In this document: positions 45,182 through 53,543 of the stretch, one piece after another
Layout: each line of letters starts with the position of its first letter
How positions within the stretch are numbered: the first letter of the stretch is position 1
Source: Leptospira ryugenii
Lineage (GTDB): Bacteria > Spirochaetota > Leptospiria > Leptospirales > Leptospiraceae
Assembly: GCF_003114855.1 (NCBI RefSeq)
Contig: NZ_BFBB01000003.1
Location: 313,077 to 377,076 of the forward strand
Direction: 5' to 3'
Length of the DNA stretch: 64,000 nucleotides
Notes under the pieces: generated by a model
What the model saw: only the letters and a program-made list of their open reading frames with translations
What the model was told of the DNA's origin: nothing
Databases searched by the model: none
Made by a program: the position numbers and the translations under genes

Positions 45182-46804
45182 TTATTTCTTAGGTCGTTTT
45201 TTGAACAGGCGACCTAAGAAAATTTCAGCCTCGGGCAATCGAATCCAATGCGAAAGCAAAAGATAGATAACCAAAGAAAAACCAATGCTCAGGCTGAGAT
45301 AAACCCTTGCTTTCATTGCAACAGAATACTGACCTAATGCATATTGGAATAAATACTCTTTTAAATACCATTCACAGACCACAAGAAACAGAGAAAGGCC
45401 AAGGATAGGGACAAAAATTTGTTTTAGCCTTTTGAATAGAGATTTCCAAGGGATTTGGATTTCATGTCGTTTTAAAAACCATAAAAGCAAAGAAGAAGTT
45501 GAAAATGCCGAAATGGCAGATGCTAGTGCAATTGCCGAGTGTTTCAAATAAAACATCAATCCCAAACTCAATGCTATGCTCAAGAGAAATGCTACAAACT
45601 GTACTCGGAGTGGAGTCTTTGTATCCTGAAATGCATAATAGGAAGAGACTAAGACTTTGTTTGTACTATAAAATGGGATTGCAATCGAATAAAAGACCAA
45701 GGGGAAGAATGCAGTATGCGTCGCTTCCAAATCCCACCGTCCCCCAAAGTAAATAGCATTCAAAACGGATTCACCTAAGATGGACAAGCCAATGGCAGCA
45801 GGGATCGTTAAATAGAACCCAAAACAAAGAACATCCAAGATTTCCTTTGGAACATTTTCCTTTTGGTCCGCTCTTAAATCCTTTAATAAGGAGGGCAATA
45901 TGGTGGTGGCAAGGGCAACGCCTATAATTCCTGTTGGCAATTGGACAAGCCTTTGGGAATAATCCAAACTAACAACGGCACCGAGTCCTGGATTTGCATT
46001 CTGAATGTAATTTGCAATAAAGATATCTACCAATAGACCAAGTTGGTAAAAACTTCCTCCCAAAGCAGCGGGCAGCATCAATCGAAAGATCTTTTGGATC
46101 GCTGGGTGTTGAATGTCCAAACGAAAGATAGGACCATAGCCCAAACGATAGACATAGACCATCTGTACAATCAATTGGCAAAGACCACCTAATATGATCC
46201 CATACGCCAAAAGAAACACCCTTTCCTGGATTTCTTGGACAAAAGGAAAGATACCAATAAAAACAATCAGATAACTAAAATTTAAAATGATAGGAGAAAG
46301 TGATGGGATAAAGTATTTATGCTGAGAATTGGAAATCGACATAAAAATAGAGGAAAGACTCGCCGTCATGATGAGAAAAAATAAGATCAGCGAGAGTTGG
46401 ACAACGAGCGCACCGTATTCAGGGCTACCCCCCACTAATTTGGGAAGATGATCTGCCAAGACAAACCAAAAGACAGCTACAAATAGAGACAGACAAAGGA
46501 AGAGAAAGCTGAGCACTGTCCCAGTCATCACACGTGCTTCCTCCCTACTTTTCCCATCGTATTCGGAAAAGATAGGCATAAAGGATTGTGAGAGTGTCCC
46601 CTCTGCCAAGAGATTTCGAAACATATTTGGCAGTCGGTAGGCTACGCTAAAGGCGGAAGCCACCATACCTGTCCCAAAACTAACAGCCATAAAGTGATCC
46701 CGGATGAGACCTAGGATTCTAGATAGAAATGTATAAAAAGAAAGCGCAAGGCTACGTCTCGCACTAGAAGTGGTTTCTTTGGGTTTTTCCGAACCTTCAC
46801 TCAT
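45182..46804 (-). CDS. murJ: Lipid II flippase MurJ (MviN family)
   Basis: A 540-residue polytopic protein with about 14 membrane segments, including SRILGLIRDHFMAVSFG, typical of the MurJ N-terminus, and MFRNLLAEGTLSQSFMPIF. MurJ moves undecaprenyl-linked peptidoglycan precursor across the inner membrane. It is the last gene of a leftward operon behind a membrane sensor-like protein and a STAS protein; the gap to the STAS gene is three bases. The final codons (KKRPKK) lie inside an inverted repeat shared with the ileS end. Confidence 0.95.
   Translation of the reverse strand: MSEGSEKPKETTSSARRSLALSFYTFLSRILGLIRDHFMAVSFGTGMVASAFSVAYRLPNMFRNLLAEGTLSQSFMPIFSEYDGKSREEARVMTGTVLSFLFLCLSLFVAVFWFVLADHLPKLVGGSPEYGALVVQLSLILFFLIMTASLSSIFMSISNSQHKYFIPSLSPIILNFSYLIVFIGIFPFVQEIQERVFLLAYGIILGGLCQLIVQMVYVYRLGYGPIFRLDIQHPAIQKIFRLMLPAALGGSFYQLGLLVDIFIANYIQNANPGLGAVVSLDYSQRLVQLPTGIIGVALATTILPSLLKDLRADQKENVPKEILDVLCFGFYLTIPAAIGLSILGESVLNAIYFGGRWDLEATHTAFFPLVFYSIAIPFYSTNKVLVSSYYAFQDTKTPLRVQFVAFLLSIALSLGLMFYLKHSAIALASAISAFSTSSLLLWFLKRHEIQIPWKSLFKRLKQIFVPILGLSLFLVVCEWYLKEYLFQYALGQYSVAMKARVYLSLSIGFSLVIYLLLSHWIRLPEAEIFLGRLFKKRPKK
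45185..45221. terminator. Perfect inverted repeat at the ileS/murJ junction, possible bidirectional terminator
   Basis: TTTCTTAGGTCG (45185-45196) and CGACCTAAGAAA (45210-45221) are perfect 12-base arms around a 13-base loop. It lies after ileS and within the last murJ codons. Outside the arms is AT-rich sequence but no long T-tract, so termination is likely but not certain. Confidence 0.5.
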
Positions 46805-46807
46805 TGC

Positions 46808-47683
46808 TTAGGAGGAAAACTTTTCATGGTAATGGAAGCTACCAGATTGTGAAACCATCATTTCAATTTTGCAATTTGGGCATTTATGGAGTCCTGATTG
46901 TTTGATCCGGAGCTTTGTTCCACAGGCTTCACAGCGAACAATCTTTTCAGAAAAGGAATCCATTTTTTTTGGTTTGGTTTGGATATAAGAAGGGATTTGG
47001 ATCGTTTCCTCTTTTGTTTGGCTTGCGGTAGAGAGGGGATTCCAATTCCATCGTTTCTCCAATTCTTGGCTAAGCGTTTCTTTGATCTCCGTGCGTAGAT
47101 GGGAGAGTTTTGCTTCTAAAAGAGTCTCCATCTCCGTTACTGGCTTTTGCTTAGGAATTGCCTCTGGTTCTTTCATCGTATTTAAAGCATCTTCTTTCGT
47201 TTCCTGGGTCACAATAGGCTCCAAAGCCGATACTTTTGGCACCTCTTTAGCATCTTGTGCCTTTGGCAGTCCTGAAAAATAAAAACGTAAACTCTCTTTA
47301 TTGGGAGTTTTAAGCTCAGTATGGTTCCCTTTGGGAACTACACGGACCATATCACGCAAATAATCTTCTGCTTCTGCGAGAGTTCTTTTGATCGGTAATT
47401 TTTTCAGTAGGCCGAGTAAACTCAGCACAGTCTCTACTTCTTTGGATAGACCATAAATTACAAAGCAATATCCCAAATCTTGGCCTAAGTTCTTTTGGAT
47501 TTTTAAAAGAGTTCCAATGCCATTCGATGTGATAAAATTCACATGCGAGAAGTTGAAAATAAACCGCTTATACCCTATCTTCATTTGAGATTCAAGATAC
47601 AAATACAGGTCTTCGGAGCTTGCACCATCCAGTGCACCTTTAAGTTGGATCGAAAAAATCCTATCATCTAAATCATTGGCCAT
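46808..47683 (-). CDS. STAS-domain protein with C-terminal zinc ribbon
   Basis: Residues 1-110 form a STAS-like domain (IFSIQLKGALDGASSEDLYL, then FIFNFSHVNFITSNGIGTLL), followed by a low-complexity linker and a final Cys4 zinc ribbon (RCEACGTKLRIKQSGLHKCPNC). The ATG at 47683 (MANDLDD) has GGGAT seven bases upstream and follows the sensor-like gene by four bases, so this start is preferred over longer ones. It is between a two-TM protein and murJ; control of envelope synthesis by a protein-interaction switch is possible but unproven. Confidence 0.75.
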   Translation of the reverse strand: MANDLDDRIFSIQLKGALDGASSEDLYLYLESQMKIGYKRFIFNFSHVNFITSNGIGTLLKIQKNLGQDLGYCFVIYGLSKEVETVLSLLGLLKKLPIKRTLAEAEDYLRDMVRVVPKGNHTELKTPNKESLRFYFSGLPKAQDAKEVPKVSALEPIVTQETKEDALNTMKEPEAIPKQKPVTEMETLLEAKLSHLRTEIKETLSQELEKRWNWNPLSTASQTKEETIQIPSYIQTKPKKMDSFSEKIVRCEACGTKLRIKQSGLHKCPNCKIEMMVSQSGSFHYHEKFSS

Positions 47684-47687
47684 GGTA

Positions 47688-48641
47688 TTATCCCAAATAG
47701 ATGGCATCGATAACGCCATCGTTTTCATTTTGTATAGTAGTTCTCTCTGCCGTTCGGATCGCAGGTGCTGCTTTTTCAGTCTCAATTGCCTTTAGATCCG
47801 AGACTACTTCTTGGTTTGTGAACGTCTTTTTTTCCAAGACTGGTGGTGGTGCCACAAGTTGGTTGGACTTTTCTATTCCTTTATCCTGGTTTGCGTTTGA
47901 TTTCGTAATCCAAATGAAAAGGAAAAACAGTAACCACATTACAATTGTTACAATAAATGCAATGGTACTATAATTGATAAGTAGCCAAGACATCAACTCA
48001 AACTGATTTTCTAGGAGAAGCAATAAATTCGCCTTCTGGTATGTAATGAGAATAACAGCCAATACATCTAGTTTCTCTTCATGGTAAATAGGCGCATAGA
48101 TCAACCTTTCCTCCGCTTTCGCTCCAGGGAAAAGTTTTAGGATATTTTTTGCATACTCTGGTAGCTTTACTTCTGATGATTTGATTTGTGGCTTAGGTGA
48201 AACTTCACTCTCAGACCATTCCCATTTTTTCATTCTATTGGCTTTTCGAAAGTAGGCTTCTTTTGTGATAGCTTCATCCACACTTCTTTTTTTGAGTTCT
48301 TCTTTTACTTCTTCTGCTTTTGAGGATGCAAGCAAAAGACCATTTGGCTGGTAAAGTTTGATACTATGGATAAAGAAGGTCTCTGGATCATTTTTTGTTA
48401 GTTCCACATAACGCGAGTAGGTTGTATTCAACTCAGAAAAGGATTGGTTGCCAATCCTTACCTCGGAAGCCTTGGCAAGAGCCAGGACTAGGTCTCGTAT
48501 TCTATGTTCCGAAACCACTTCTTCCTGCTGCAGCGCGTTTTTTGTTGATTCATAAAAAGACCACATAACTGCAGAGAGCGCTATGGATTCAAAAAATAAA
48601 AATAAGCAAAAAAAATAGACAACGAGCCTGAGTATGTGCAT
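47688..48641 (-). CDS. Two-TM membrane protein with extracytoplasmic domain, unknown
   Basis: The 317-residue protein starts with a membrane segment (VVYFFCLFLFFESIALSA), has an exported region of about 190 residues (KLYQPNGLLLASSKAEEVKE), a second segment (TIAFIVTIVMWLLFFLFIWI), and a cytoplasmic tail ending DGVIDAIYLG. The topology matches sensor proteins without a recognised output domain. The ATG at 48641 is preferred since GGAAGGG precedes it at eight bases. It heads the leftward operon with the STAS protein and murJ. Confidence 0.75.
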   Translation of the reverse strand: MHILRLVVYFFCLFLFFESIALSAVMWSFYESTKNALQQEEVVSEHRIRDLVLALAKASEVRIGNQSFSELNTTYSRYVELTKNDPETFFIHSIKLYQPNGLLLASSKAEEVKEELKKRSVDEAITKEAYFRKANRMKKWEWSESEVSPKPQIKSSEVKLPEYAKNILKLFPGAKAEERLIYAPIYHEEKLDVLAVILITYQKANLLLLLENQFELMSWLLINYSTIAFIVTIVMWLLFFLFIWITKSNANQDKGIEKSNQLVAPPPVLEKKTFTNQEVVSDLKAIETEKAAPAIRTAERTTIQNENDGVIDAIYLG

Positions 48642-48696
48642 GAAAGAATCCCTTCCTGTATCATTTTCGGAAGAAATCACATATCTTTGGAAAAAA

Positions 48697-49368
48697 TTAC
48701 TTTGTTAGAAAATAAATGAGGCGGTCAAAATGGAAAAGAAAGGCTCCCACCCAACGACGTCTTTCTTCCTCCCAATCTCTGATCTTTCCCAAGGACTGGA
48801 CCGTTACCATATCCTTAGCCAAACCTCCACAAGGATGGATGTATTGAAATGTCTTGAGATGGTTCACTGCATTCAATGCAATCCCGAAGCTTGTGAAGTA
48901 AGACTTACCCAATACACCGACAGATACCAATTTTTGTCCTGGTGAATCCTTCAAATAGAGCCCGGGCTTAGAGCGGTTTTCTATGAGTTCTAAGCCCCAA
49001 ATTTCTAAGCTAGCATTCTGGACGGACTGCAATAGAGTGTTTACGAAATCGATCAAAGTGATAGAGCGCTTTTTTAAGTCCAAGTGGATGTAGGCTACAA
49101 TTTGTCCCGGCTCGTGTGCCGTATAATCGCCCCCGCGAGAGACTTCATAATAGGCAATGCCCTCATCTGCTAAGAGGGATTTCGGCACCAAAAGATTTTC
49201 CGCTTTCGCCGCAAGACCCGCTGTCAAACATGGCCTGTGGTCTAAAAAGAGGAAGGATTCCCTTCTCAGGCGCCGAGATGATTCTTGGAATTTGAGGTAT
49301 TTCGGGTAGGAAATGGGAGTTTCCAGTAAAAAAGACGGAGCAAGCTGAGAATGGAGAAACTTTGCCAT
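48697..49368 (-). CDS. lipB: Octanoyl-ACP:protein N-octanoyltransferase
   Basis: LipB transfers octanoyl from ACP to lipoyl domains. Seen: RGGDYTAHEPGQIVAYIHLD, the family RGGxxTxHxPGQ block; GQKLVSVGV with the catalytic Lys; FGIALNAVNHLKTF and HPCGG with the catalytic Cys. The length of 223 is normal. The first bases of this gene overlap, in divergent orientation, the start of the Panacea-domain gene by 18 bases, which is unusual. Ends 55 bases before the two-TM gene on the same strand. Confidence 0.94.
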   Translation of the reverse strand: MAKFLHSQLAPSFLLETPISYPKYLKFQESSRRLRRESFLFLDHRPCLTAGLAAKAENLLVPKSLLADEGIAYYEVSRGGDYTAHEPGQIVAYIHLDLKKRSITLIDFVNTLLQSVQNASLEIWGLELIENRSKPGLYLKDSPGQKLVSVGVLGKSYFTSFGIALNAVNHLKTFQYIHPCGGLAKDMVTVQSLGKIRDWEEERRRWVGAFLFHFDRLIYFLTK

Positions 49369-49887
49369 GCAATCTTATGGATCCTTGAGAAATCAAGTCA
49401 GGGTCGCAACCGTATAGATTTAGCAAAGCTTCTTTACTTTTCGGATGGTGTTTGCTTCCAAAAACATGCAAAAATGATCACGGACTCCGTATATATCCAC
49501 CTCGATGACTCTCCTTATCCCATTGCCTTAAATGAAGCACTCCTCCACTTAAAAAAACAAGGCCATATAGATGCTGTCCCTCTCATCACAGCTCAAGGCA
49601 TCCAATGCTTCCAACTTCGTTTTGTTTCGGCAATCCCTGGTCTTGTCTTATCCAAAGAAGAAAAGCGAATTATGATGAAAGTTGTAGAAGCCTTCCGTAG
49701 TAAGGTCGTGGATGAAAGCCGCCACTACCCGAACCTGTATGAGAACTATGTCGTTACGCCATTATTTGAAGAAATCCCCTTCGCCATTGATAGGATCAAT
49801 ACGAAAATACATGTATTAGTGCAAAAAAGCCTTTTACAACTGTCGGGAAAAATGTTTAGGGTTTTATTTGAGAGGTCTGGGGAATGA
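49351..49887 (+). CDS. Panacea-domain (DUF4065, SocA-like) protein
   Basis: The 178-residue protein has the core of the antitoxin SocA-like Panacea domain: [40 protein letters not shown] and [21 protein letters not shown]. In typical systems Panacea proteins neutralise adjacent toxins. No toxin gene is present: the next gene is panD, whose ATG overlaps this stop by four bases, and the opposite side is lipB. It may therefore be a domesticated domain with a housekeeping or regulatory task. Assignment is by pattern. Confidence 0.6.
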   Translation: MEKLCHAILWILEKSSQGRNRIDLAKLLYFSDGVCFQKHAKMITDSVYIHLDDSPYPIALNEALLHLKKQGHIDAVPLITAQGIQCFQLRFVSAIPGLVLSKEEKRIMMKVVEAFRSKVVDESRHYPNLYENYVVTPLFEEIPFAIDRINTKIHVLVQKSLLQLSGKMFRVLFERSGE

Positions 49888-50240
49888 TCATCACAGTTTG
49901 CAAAGGAAAGATCCACCGTGCGAGCGTCACTGAGGCGGAATTGCACTACGAAGGAAGTCTTACGGTCGACCAAGATCTCATGGACCTAGCAGGGATGAGA
50001 CCTTATGAACAGGTTTCCGTCGTGAATGTCAACAACGGTGCCAGGTTTGAAACCTACCTCATTGTCGGAGAAAGGGGTTCTGGGACCATTTGCCTGAACG
50101 GAGCGGCCGCCCGTCTGGGGATGAAAGGGGACAAAATCATCATCATTACCTATGGACAATTGGAAGAAAGTGAACTTGCCAAGGACTACCAACCCAAGGT
50201 AGTTTTTGTGGACGAAGCAAATCGACCGAAAAAAGCCTAA
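49884..50240 (+). CDS. panD: Aspartate 1-decarboxylase
   Basis: The 118-residue pyruvoyl enzyme makes beta-alanine for pantothenate and Co[21 protein letters not shown] is the family start, and the self-cleavage site Gly-Ser is seen in [22 protein letters not shown] and CLNGAAARL are conserved active-site blocks. It is translationally coupled (ATGA) to the Panacea-domain gene. No panB or panC is seen nearby. Confidence 0.97.
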   Translation: MIITVCKGKIHRASVTEAELHYEGSLTVDQDLMDLAGMRPYEQVSVVNVNNGARFETYLIVGERGSGTICLNGAAARLGMKGDKIIIITYGQLEESELAKDYQPKVVFVDEANRPKKA

Positions 50241-50304
50241 TCTTCCCTAATCTTTCTAGGCTAAACCTTCGATACTTAAAGCATAAACATACGGTAGTCG
50301 GATT

Positions 50305-51168
50305 ATGAAAAAAATAAGTATCTTCCTTTCCCTATTGCTTCTCACTCGTTTGGTGAGTGCGCAGGATGCAGTGCCTGCCTCAACTACAAGTGGAAACACA
50401 ATCTCCCAAGGAGACAATAAAGAGATCCATGATCTTTACCCGCTCTCCATTTATGATACGCGAATTCGATTGAAAAAAGTATCTTTCGTACGGCGGCATG
50501 CTGATACAGGAAAAGGTGAAATCTTAGACGTATTAGTTGAAATAGAATCCCGAGTGATGGAAAACCATGACTACGCAATCTATGTATTAGCTGCATACGA
50601 ACGTGATTTGGTGAACGATGCAGAGAGAAAACTCATACCCTACCCTGAATGGAGAAAGTATGATCCCAAAAAAGAAGCACGCACCTTGTTTTTCACCAAT
50701 GTGATGCCTACACCTGTAAGTGCAAAAGAAGTTTGGGGTGAAGAAGTTTATAAGAAAAAAATAGCAGAAGTGGAAAAACTCCACTGGCAAGGTTATGAAG
50801 CCGAAATTCCGGAACCTACCTTTACAGAAGTGGTAGACTATCTTTGCAAAAACCAAGCGAAGGCATTGCCTTTCACTTTGTTCGGAGAGTCAGGTCCTAG
50901 CCAGGACAAAGTGGTCGTACACAACTATGTGGCACAAACTCCAGAAGAGAAGAAAAAACAAGTGCACGAGACTCTCCCAAAACACACCTATACCATTTAC
51001 AACAATAAGTACCAAGCTGCGATCACTTCGCACCACTATACCCAGTATAGGCCTAATTTTTTGCCATTCAACAAAGTGGCAGTATTGATCTTCGATACCA
51101 AAAAACCTGTGAATGGACTATTGTTCCGTCGGTTCTTTGACATCACTGATTTAAAACTCTCCAACTAG
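50305..51168 (+). CDS. Secreted or periplasmic protein of unknown function
   Basis: The 287-residue protein has a signal peptide (MKKISIFLSLLLLTRLVSAQ, cleavage after Ala19) and no lipobox. The mature region has a conserved-looking block YDTRIRLKKVSFVRRH and a C-terminal FFDITDLKL. Many Tyr/His residues (ITSHHYTQYRPN) suggest a beta-rich envelope protein. No family recognised. An intrinsic terminator follows it, so it is probably monocistronic. Confidence 0.75.
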   Translation: MKKISIFLSLLLLTRLVSAQDAVPASTTSGNTISQGDNKEIHDLYPLSIYDTRIRLKKVSFVRRHADTGKGEILDVLVEIESRVMENHDYAIYVLAAYERDLVNDAERKLIPYPEWRKYDPKKEARTLFFTNVMPTPVSAKEVWGEEVYKKKIAEVEKLHWQGYEAEIPEPTFTEVVDYLCKNQAKALPFTLFGESGPSQDKVVVHNYVAQTPEEKKKQVHETLPKHTYTIYNNKYQAAITSHHYTQYRPNFLPFNKVAVLIFDTKKPVNGLLFRRFFDITDLKLSN

Positions 51169-51196
51169 GCAAAGGAGAAACGATATCCGATCCCAA

Positions 51197-51224
51197 AGCA
51201 AACCCTCGGGTTTGCTTTTTTTTT
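51197..51224 (+). terminator. Intrinsic terminator
   Basis: AGCAAACCC (51197-51205) pairs with GGGTTTGCT (51208-51216) and is followed by a run of nine T to 51224. It lies 28 bases after the stop of the secreted-protein gene. Confidence 0.85.
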
Positions 51225-51266
51225 GCTTTTAGCTCTTAGGCCTTCTTTGGAATCTGCTCAATAGAA

Positions 51267-52274
51267 ATGAGCATCCCATACACGATCGCAGATCTAAAAA
51301 AATCCATTGCCCCAGAGGCCTTTATCCCTTCTATTCCAAAGAGTATTTTCTTTTTTTTCTTAGATTTTAGCATATTAGGAATTCTTTATACAATTATCTT
51401 TCTGTTTCCTTCGCCTTGGTTATTTCCCTTCTTTTGGTTTGCAACAGGCACTATGATGTGGGCTCTTTTTGTAGTCGGCCATGACTGTGGGCATGGCTCC
51501 TTCTCCCACAAACCATGGTTAAACTTTTTATTCGGGCATTTAGCTCACACGCCTTTACTTGTTCCCTTTCATGGCTGGAAAGTGAGCCATAGGACACACC
51601 ACAACCACACAGGTGATATCGATCGGGATGAGAGTTGGCACCCAATTACAGAGACCCAATACAAGGAAATGGGCAGCTTAGCACGCATCGCTCGGTTTAA
51701 ACTTCTATTGGTAGTTTTTCCTTTGTATTTGTTTGTTCGTTCCACAGGAAGGGATGGTTCTCATTTTCACCCGAAAAGCCCACTCTTTCCTCCTGGCGAA
51801 AGAAAGAATGCTCTGGTCTCGGATCTCTGGATGTTAGCGATGTTGGGATTTCTGGTTTGGTTTACTTATAGCTTTGGCTTGTTCTCTCTTATTATCTACT
51901 ATCTTATCCCATACTTTGTCTTTGTCATCTGGCTCTCCCTCGTTACCTTTTTACACCATACCGAAGCAAACATTCCTTGGTACCGTGGAAAGGATTGGAA
52001 TTATATACAAGGCGCTCTCTCGACTGTAGACCGTTCCTATGGTATCTTCGAATCCATCCATCACAACATCGGAACACATGTCATCCATCACCTCTTCCCA
52101 ACGATCCCTCACTACCATTTGAAGCTAGCCAAACAAGGACTCAAAAATTTTCTAGGCGCGGAGTATAGGGAATCAAAAGAGCCAATTTTTCGAGTGTTTT
52201 TCCGTAGCGTGCGCGAATGTATCTTTGTTCCTGACCAAGGGGGAAAGGTGTTTTACAAAGGCTTTGACCATTGA
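51267..52274 (+). CDS. Membrane fatty acid desaturase
   Basis: The 335-residue diiron enzyme has the three histidine boxes of membrane acyl desaturases: HDCGH (from 72), HRTHH (from 108) and a late HVIHH. Four membrane segments surround them. The order resembles delta-12/omega-3 and related lipid desaturases rather than the bacterial delta-9 type. It probably introduces double bonds into membrane acyl chains; the position of the double bond is unknown. Convergent with the next gene. Confidence 0.9.
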   Translation: MSIPYTIADLKKSIAPEAFIPSIPKSIFFFFLDFSILGILYTIIFLFPSPWLFPFFWFATGTMMWALFVVGHDCGHGSFSHKPWLNFLFGHLAHTPLLVPFHGWKVSHRTHHNHTGDIDRDESWHPITETQYKEMGSLARIARFKLLLVVFPLYLFVRSTGRDGSHFHPKSPLFPPGERKNALVSDLWMLAMLGFLVWFTYSFGLFSLIIYYLIPYFVFVIWLSLVTFLHHTEANIPWYRGKDWNYIQGALSTVDRSYGIFESIHHNIGTHVIHHLFPTIPHYHLKLAKQGLKNFLGAEYRESKEPIFRVFFRSVRECIFVPDQGGKVFYKGFDH

Positions 52275-52275
52275 T

Positions 52276-53031
52276 CTATTCCTCGGGGAATGTAGGCAAG
52301 AGGGTGGCTCTTTCTGGGAACGAGGCACTCATTAAAGTACAAGTATTTTCCTCTTTCGATTTTTCTCCCTTTTCGAAGTATTCACAGCGCTCTGGTGACT
52401 GGTAAAACCCTTGCAAAAACTGCCAACCATCTAACACTTCCTTTCCATCCTCCACAAGAAGGCTTTCGACTTTTCGCACATCCTCATTTAAAATATCAAA
52501 CAAGTATCTCACCTTTCGTGTAGAATTGTTGTGTGTGAATTGAACCATGGTGAATTTTTGGATCCAACTAAAACGCATCAAATTCCAATCGTAATAGCGC
52601 TCAACCGACCAATCAGAATCTTTGATCCTGAGCTTGAGTCTCGTTGGTTTATCTCTATAGAAATATACTTCTTCCACAGAAATTAAATCATTCACCGAGT
52701 GAAGGCGTTTCGTAAATGAAATGAGTTCCTTCCGATAGTTCCAATGGCAATCCAAGTCGTTTGACTTCAATTCATAGAAAGGTTTTACGGATGTTTCTAC
52801 TTTCCCAGCTCTTTTGAAATCGCAAGTATGATTGGCATATTTCCAGAGCCGCTCTGCATATGCTTCGTCTAACAGAGCATAGCTTTTAAAGTACATCTTC
52901 AATTGATCCAACTGCTTTTGCACTGCACTACTTTCACTTCTATATTCTGCCTTCTTTTGTTTTACATTTCCAATACAAAAGCATGACAGCAATAGAAAGC
53001 CTATAACAATAGAATTTGCTTTATTTCTCAT
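52276..53031 (-). CDS. Lipoprotein, unknown
   Basis: The 251-residue product has a short lipoprotein signal (IVIGFLLLSCFCIGN). The mature part is charged, mixed alpha/beta (VEEVYFYRDKPTRLKLRIKD, YYDWNLMRFSWIQKF), with no family recognised. I choose the ATG at 53031 because it places the lipobox correctly; a TTG 20 codons upstream is the alternative. No strong ribosome site is visible. Convergent with the desaturase gene, one base apart. Confidence 0.7.
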   Translation of the reverse strand: MRNKANSIVIGFLLLSCFCIGNVKQKKAEYRSESSAVQKQLDQLKMYFKSYALLDEAYAERLWKYANHTCDFKRAGKVETSVKPFYELKSNDLDCHWNYRKELISFTKRLHSVNDLISVEEVYFYRDKPTRLKLRIKDSDWSVERYYDWNLMRFSWIQKFTMVQFTHNNSTRKVRYLFDILNEDVRKVESLLVEDGKEVLDGWQFLQGFYQSPERCEYFEKGEKSKEENTCTLMSASFPERATLLPTFPEE

Positions 53032-53158
53032 ATACGATTCGCTTTTTAGAATTCTTATTCTCTTTCTAAACTGATTTTTTTTTAGGTACAACTATTTTTT
53101 TTATTGTCAAAGCCCGAAAAGCTGGTAGTCTCTTCCCAAAATTCTAAGGAGAATTTGA

Positions 53159-53494
53159 ATGAAAAAATATATCGCTTTAGCATCAGTATTTGCAGTAGCA
53201 TTAGCTATCGCTTGCTCAGGTGGCGGATACTCTGCTCCATCCGGGTCTATTATGCAAGACACAAGTCTTACACTTAGCCCACAAGCAGACTTCACACCAG
53301 CAACTGCAGTAGGATCTAAATCCGGTGAAGCTTGTGTAACTGCATACGTAGGAATCATCTCTTCTGGAGATGCATCTCTTAAGGCTGCTGCTGCTGCAGG
53401 TGGAATTACAAAAATCAACTACGTAGACTACAAAAACACTAGCCTACTTGGTTCTGTAATCTCTACTACTTGCACTATCGCAAGAGGAGACTAA
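53159..53494 (+). CDS. TRL-like lipoprotein
   Basis: The 111-residue lipoprotein has a lipobox ALAIAC, followed by a small domain with GSKSGEACVTAYVGIISSGD, AAAAGGITKINYVDYK and a final STTCTIARGD, the pattern of the TRL-like family. Two more are at 59472 and 59812. AAGGAG sits six bases before the ATG, and a strong terminator follows, so it is likely a well-expressed single-gene unit. Codon use is enriched for Gly/Ala and Thr, suggesting high expression. Function unknown. Confidence 0.85.
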   Translation: MKKYIALASVFAVALAIACSGGGYSAPSGSIMQDTSLTLSPQADFTPATAVGSKSGEACVTAYVGIISSGDASLKAAAAAGGITKINYVDYKNTSLLGSVISTTCTIARGD

Positions 53495-53503
53495 TTTAGT
53501 CAA

Positions 53504-53536
53504 AACATGGTTCTCGTAAGAGAGCCATGTTTTTTT
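53504..53536 (+). terminator. Intrinsic terminator after the TRL-like lipoprotein
   Basis: AACATGGTTCTC (53504-53515) pairs with GAGAGCCATGTT (53520-53531) with one G-U pair and a GTAA loop, followed by a T run to 53536. Confidence 0.85.
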
Positions 53537-53543
53537 CTCCAAA

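Noticed and set aside
49351..49887. Complete toxin-antitoxin pair with the Panacea protein as antitoxin
   Set aside because: Neighbours are panD and lipB; no toxin-like gene is adjacent.
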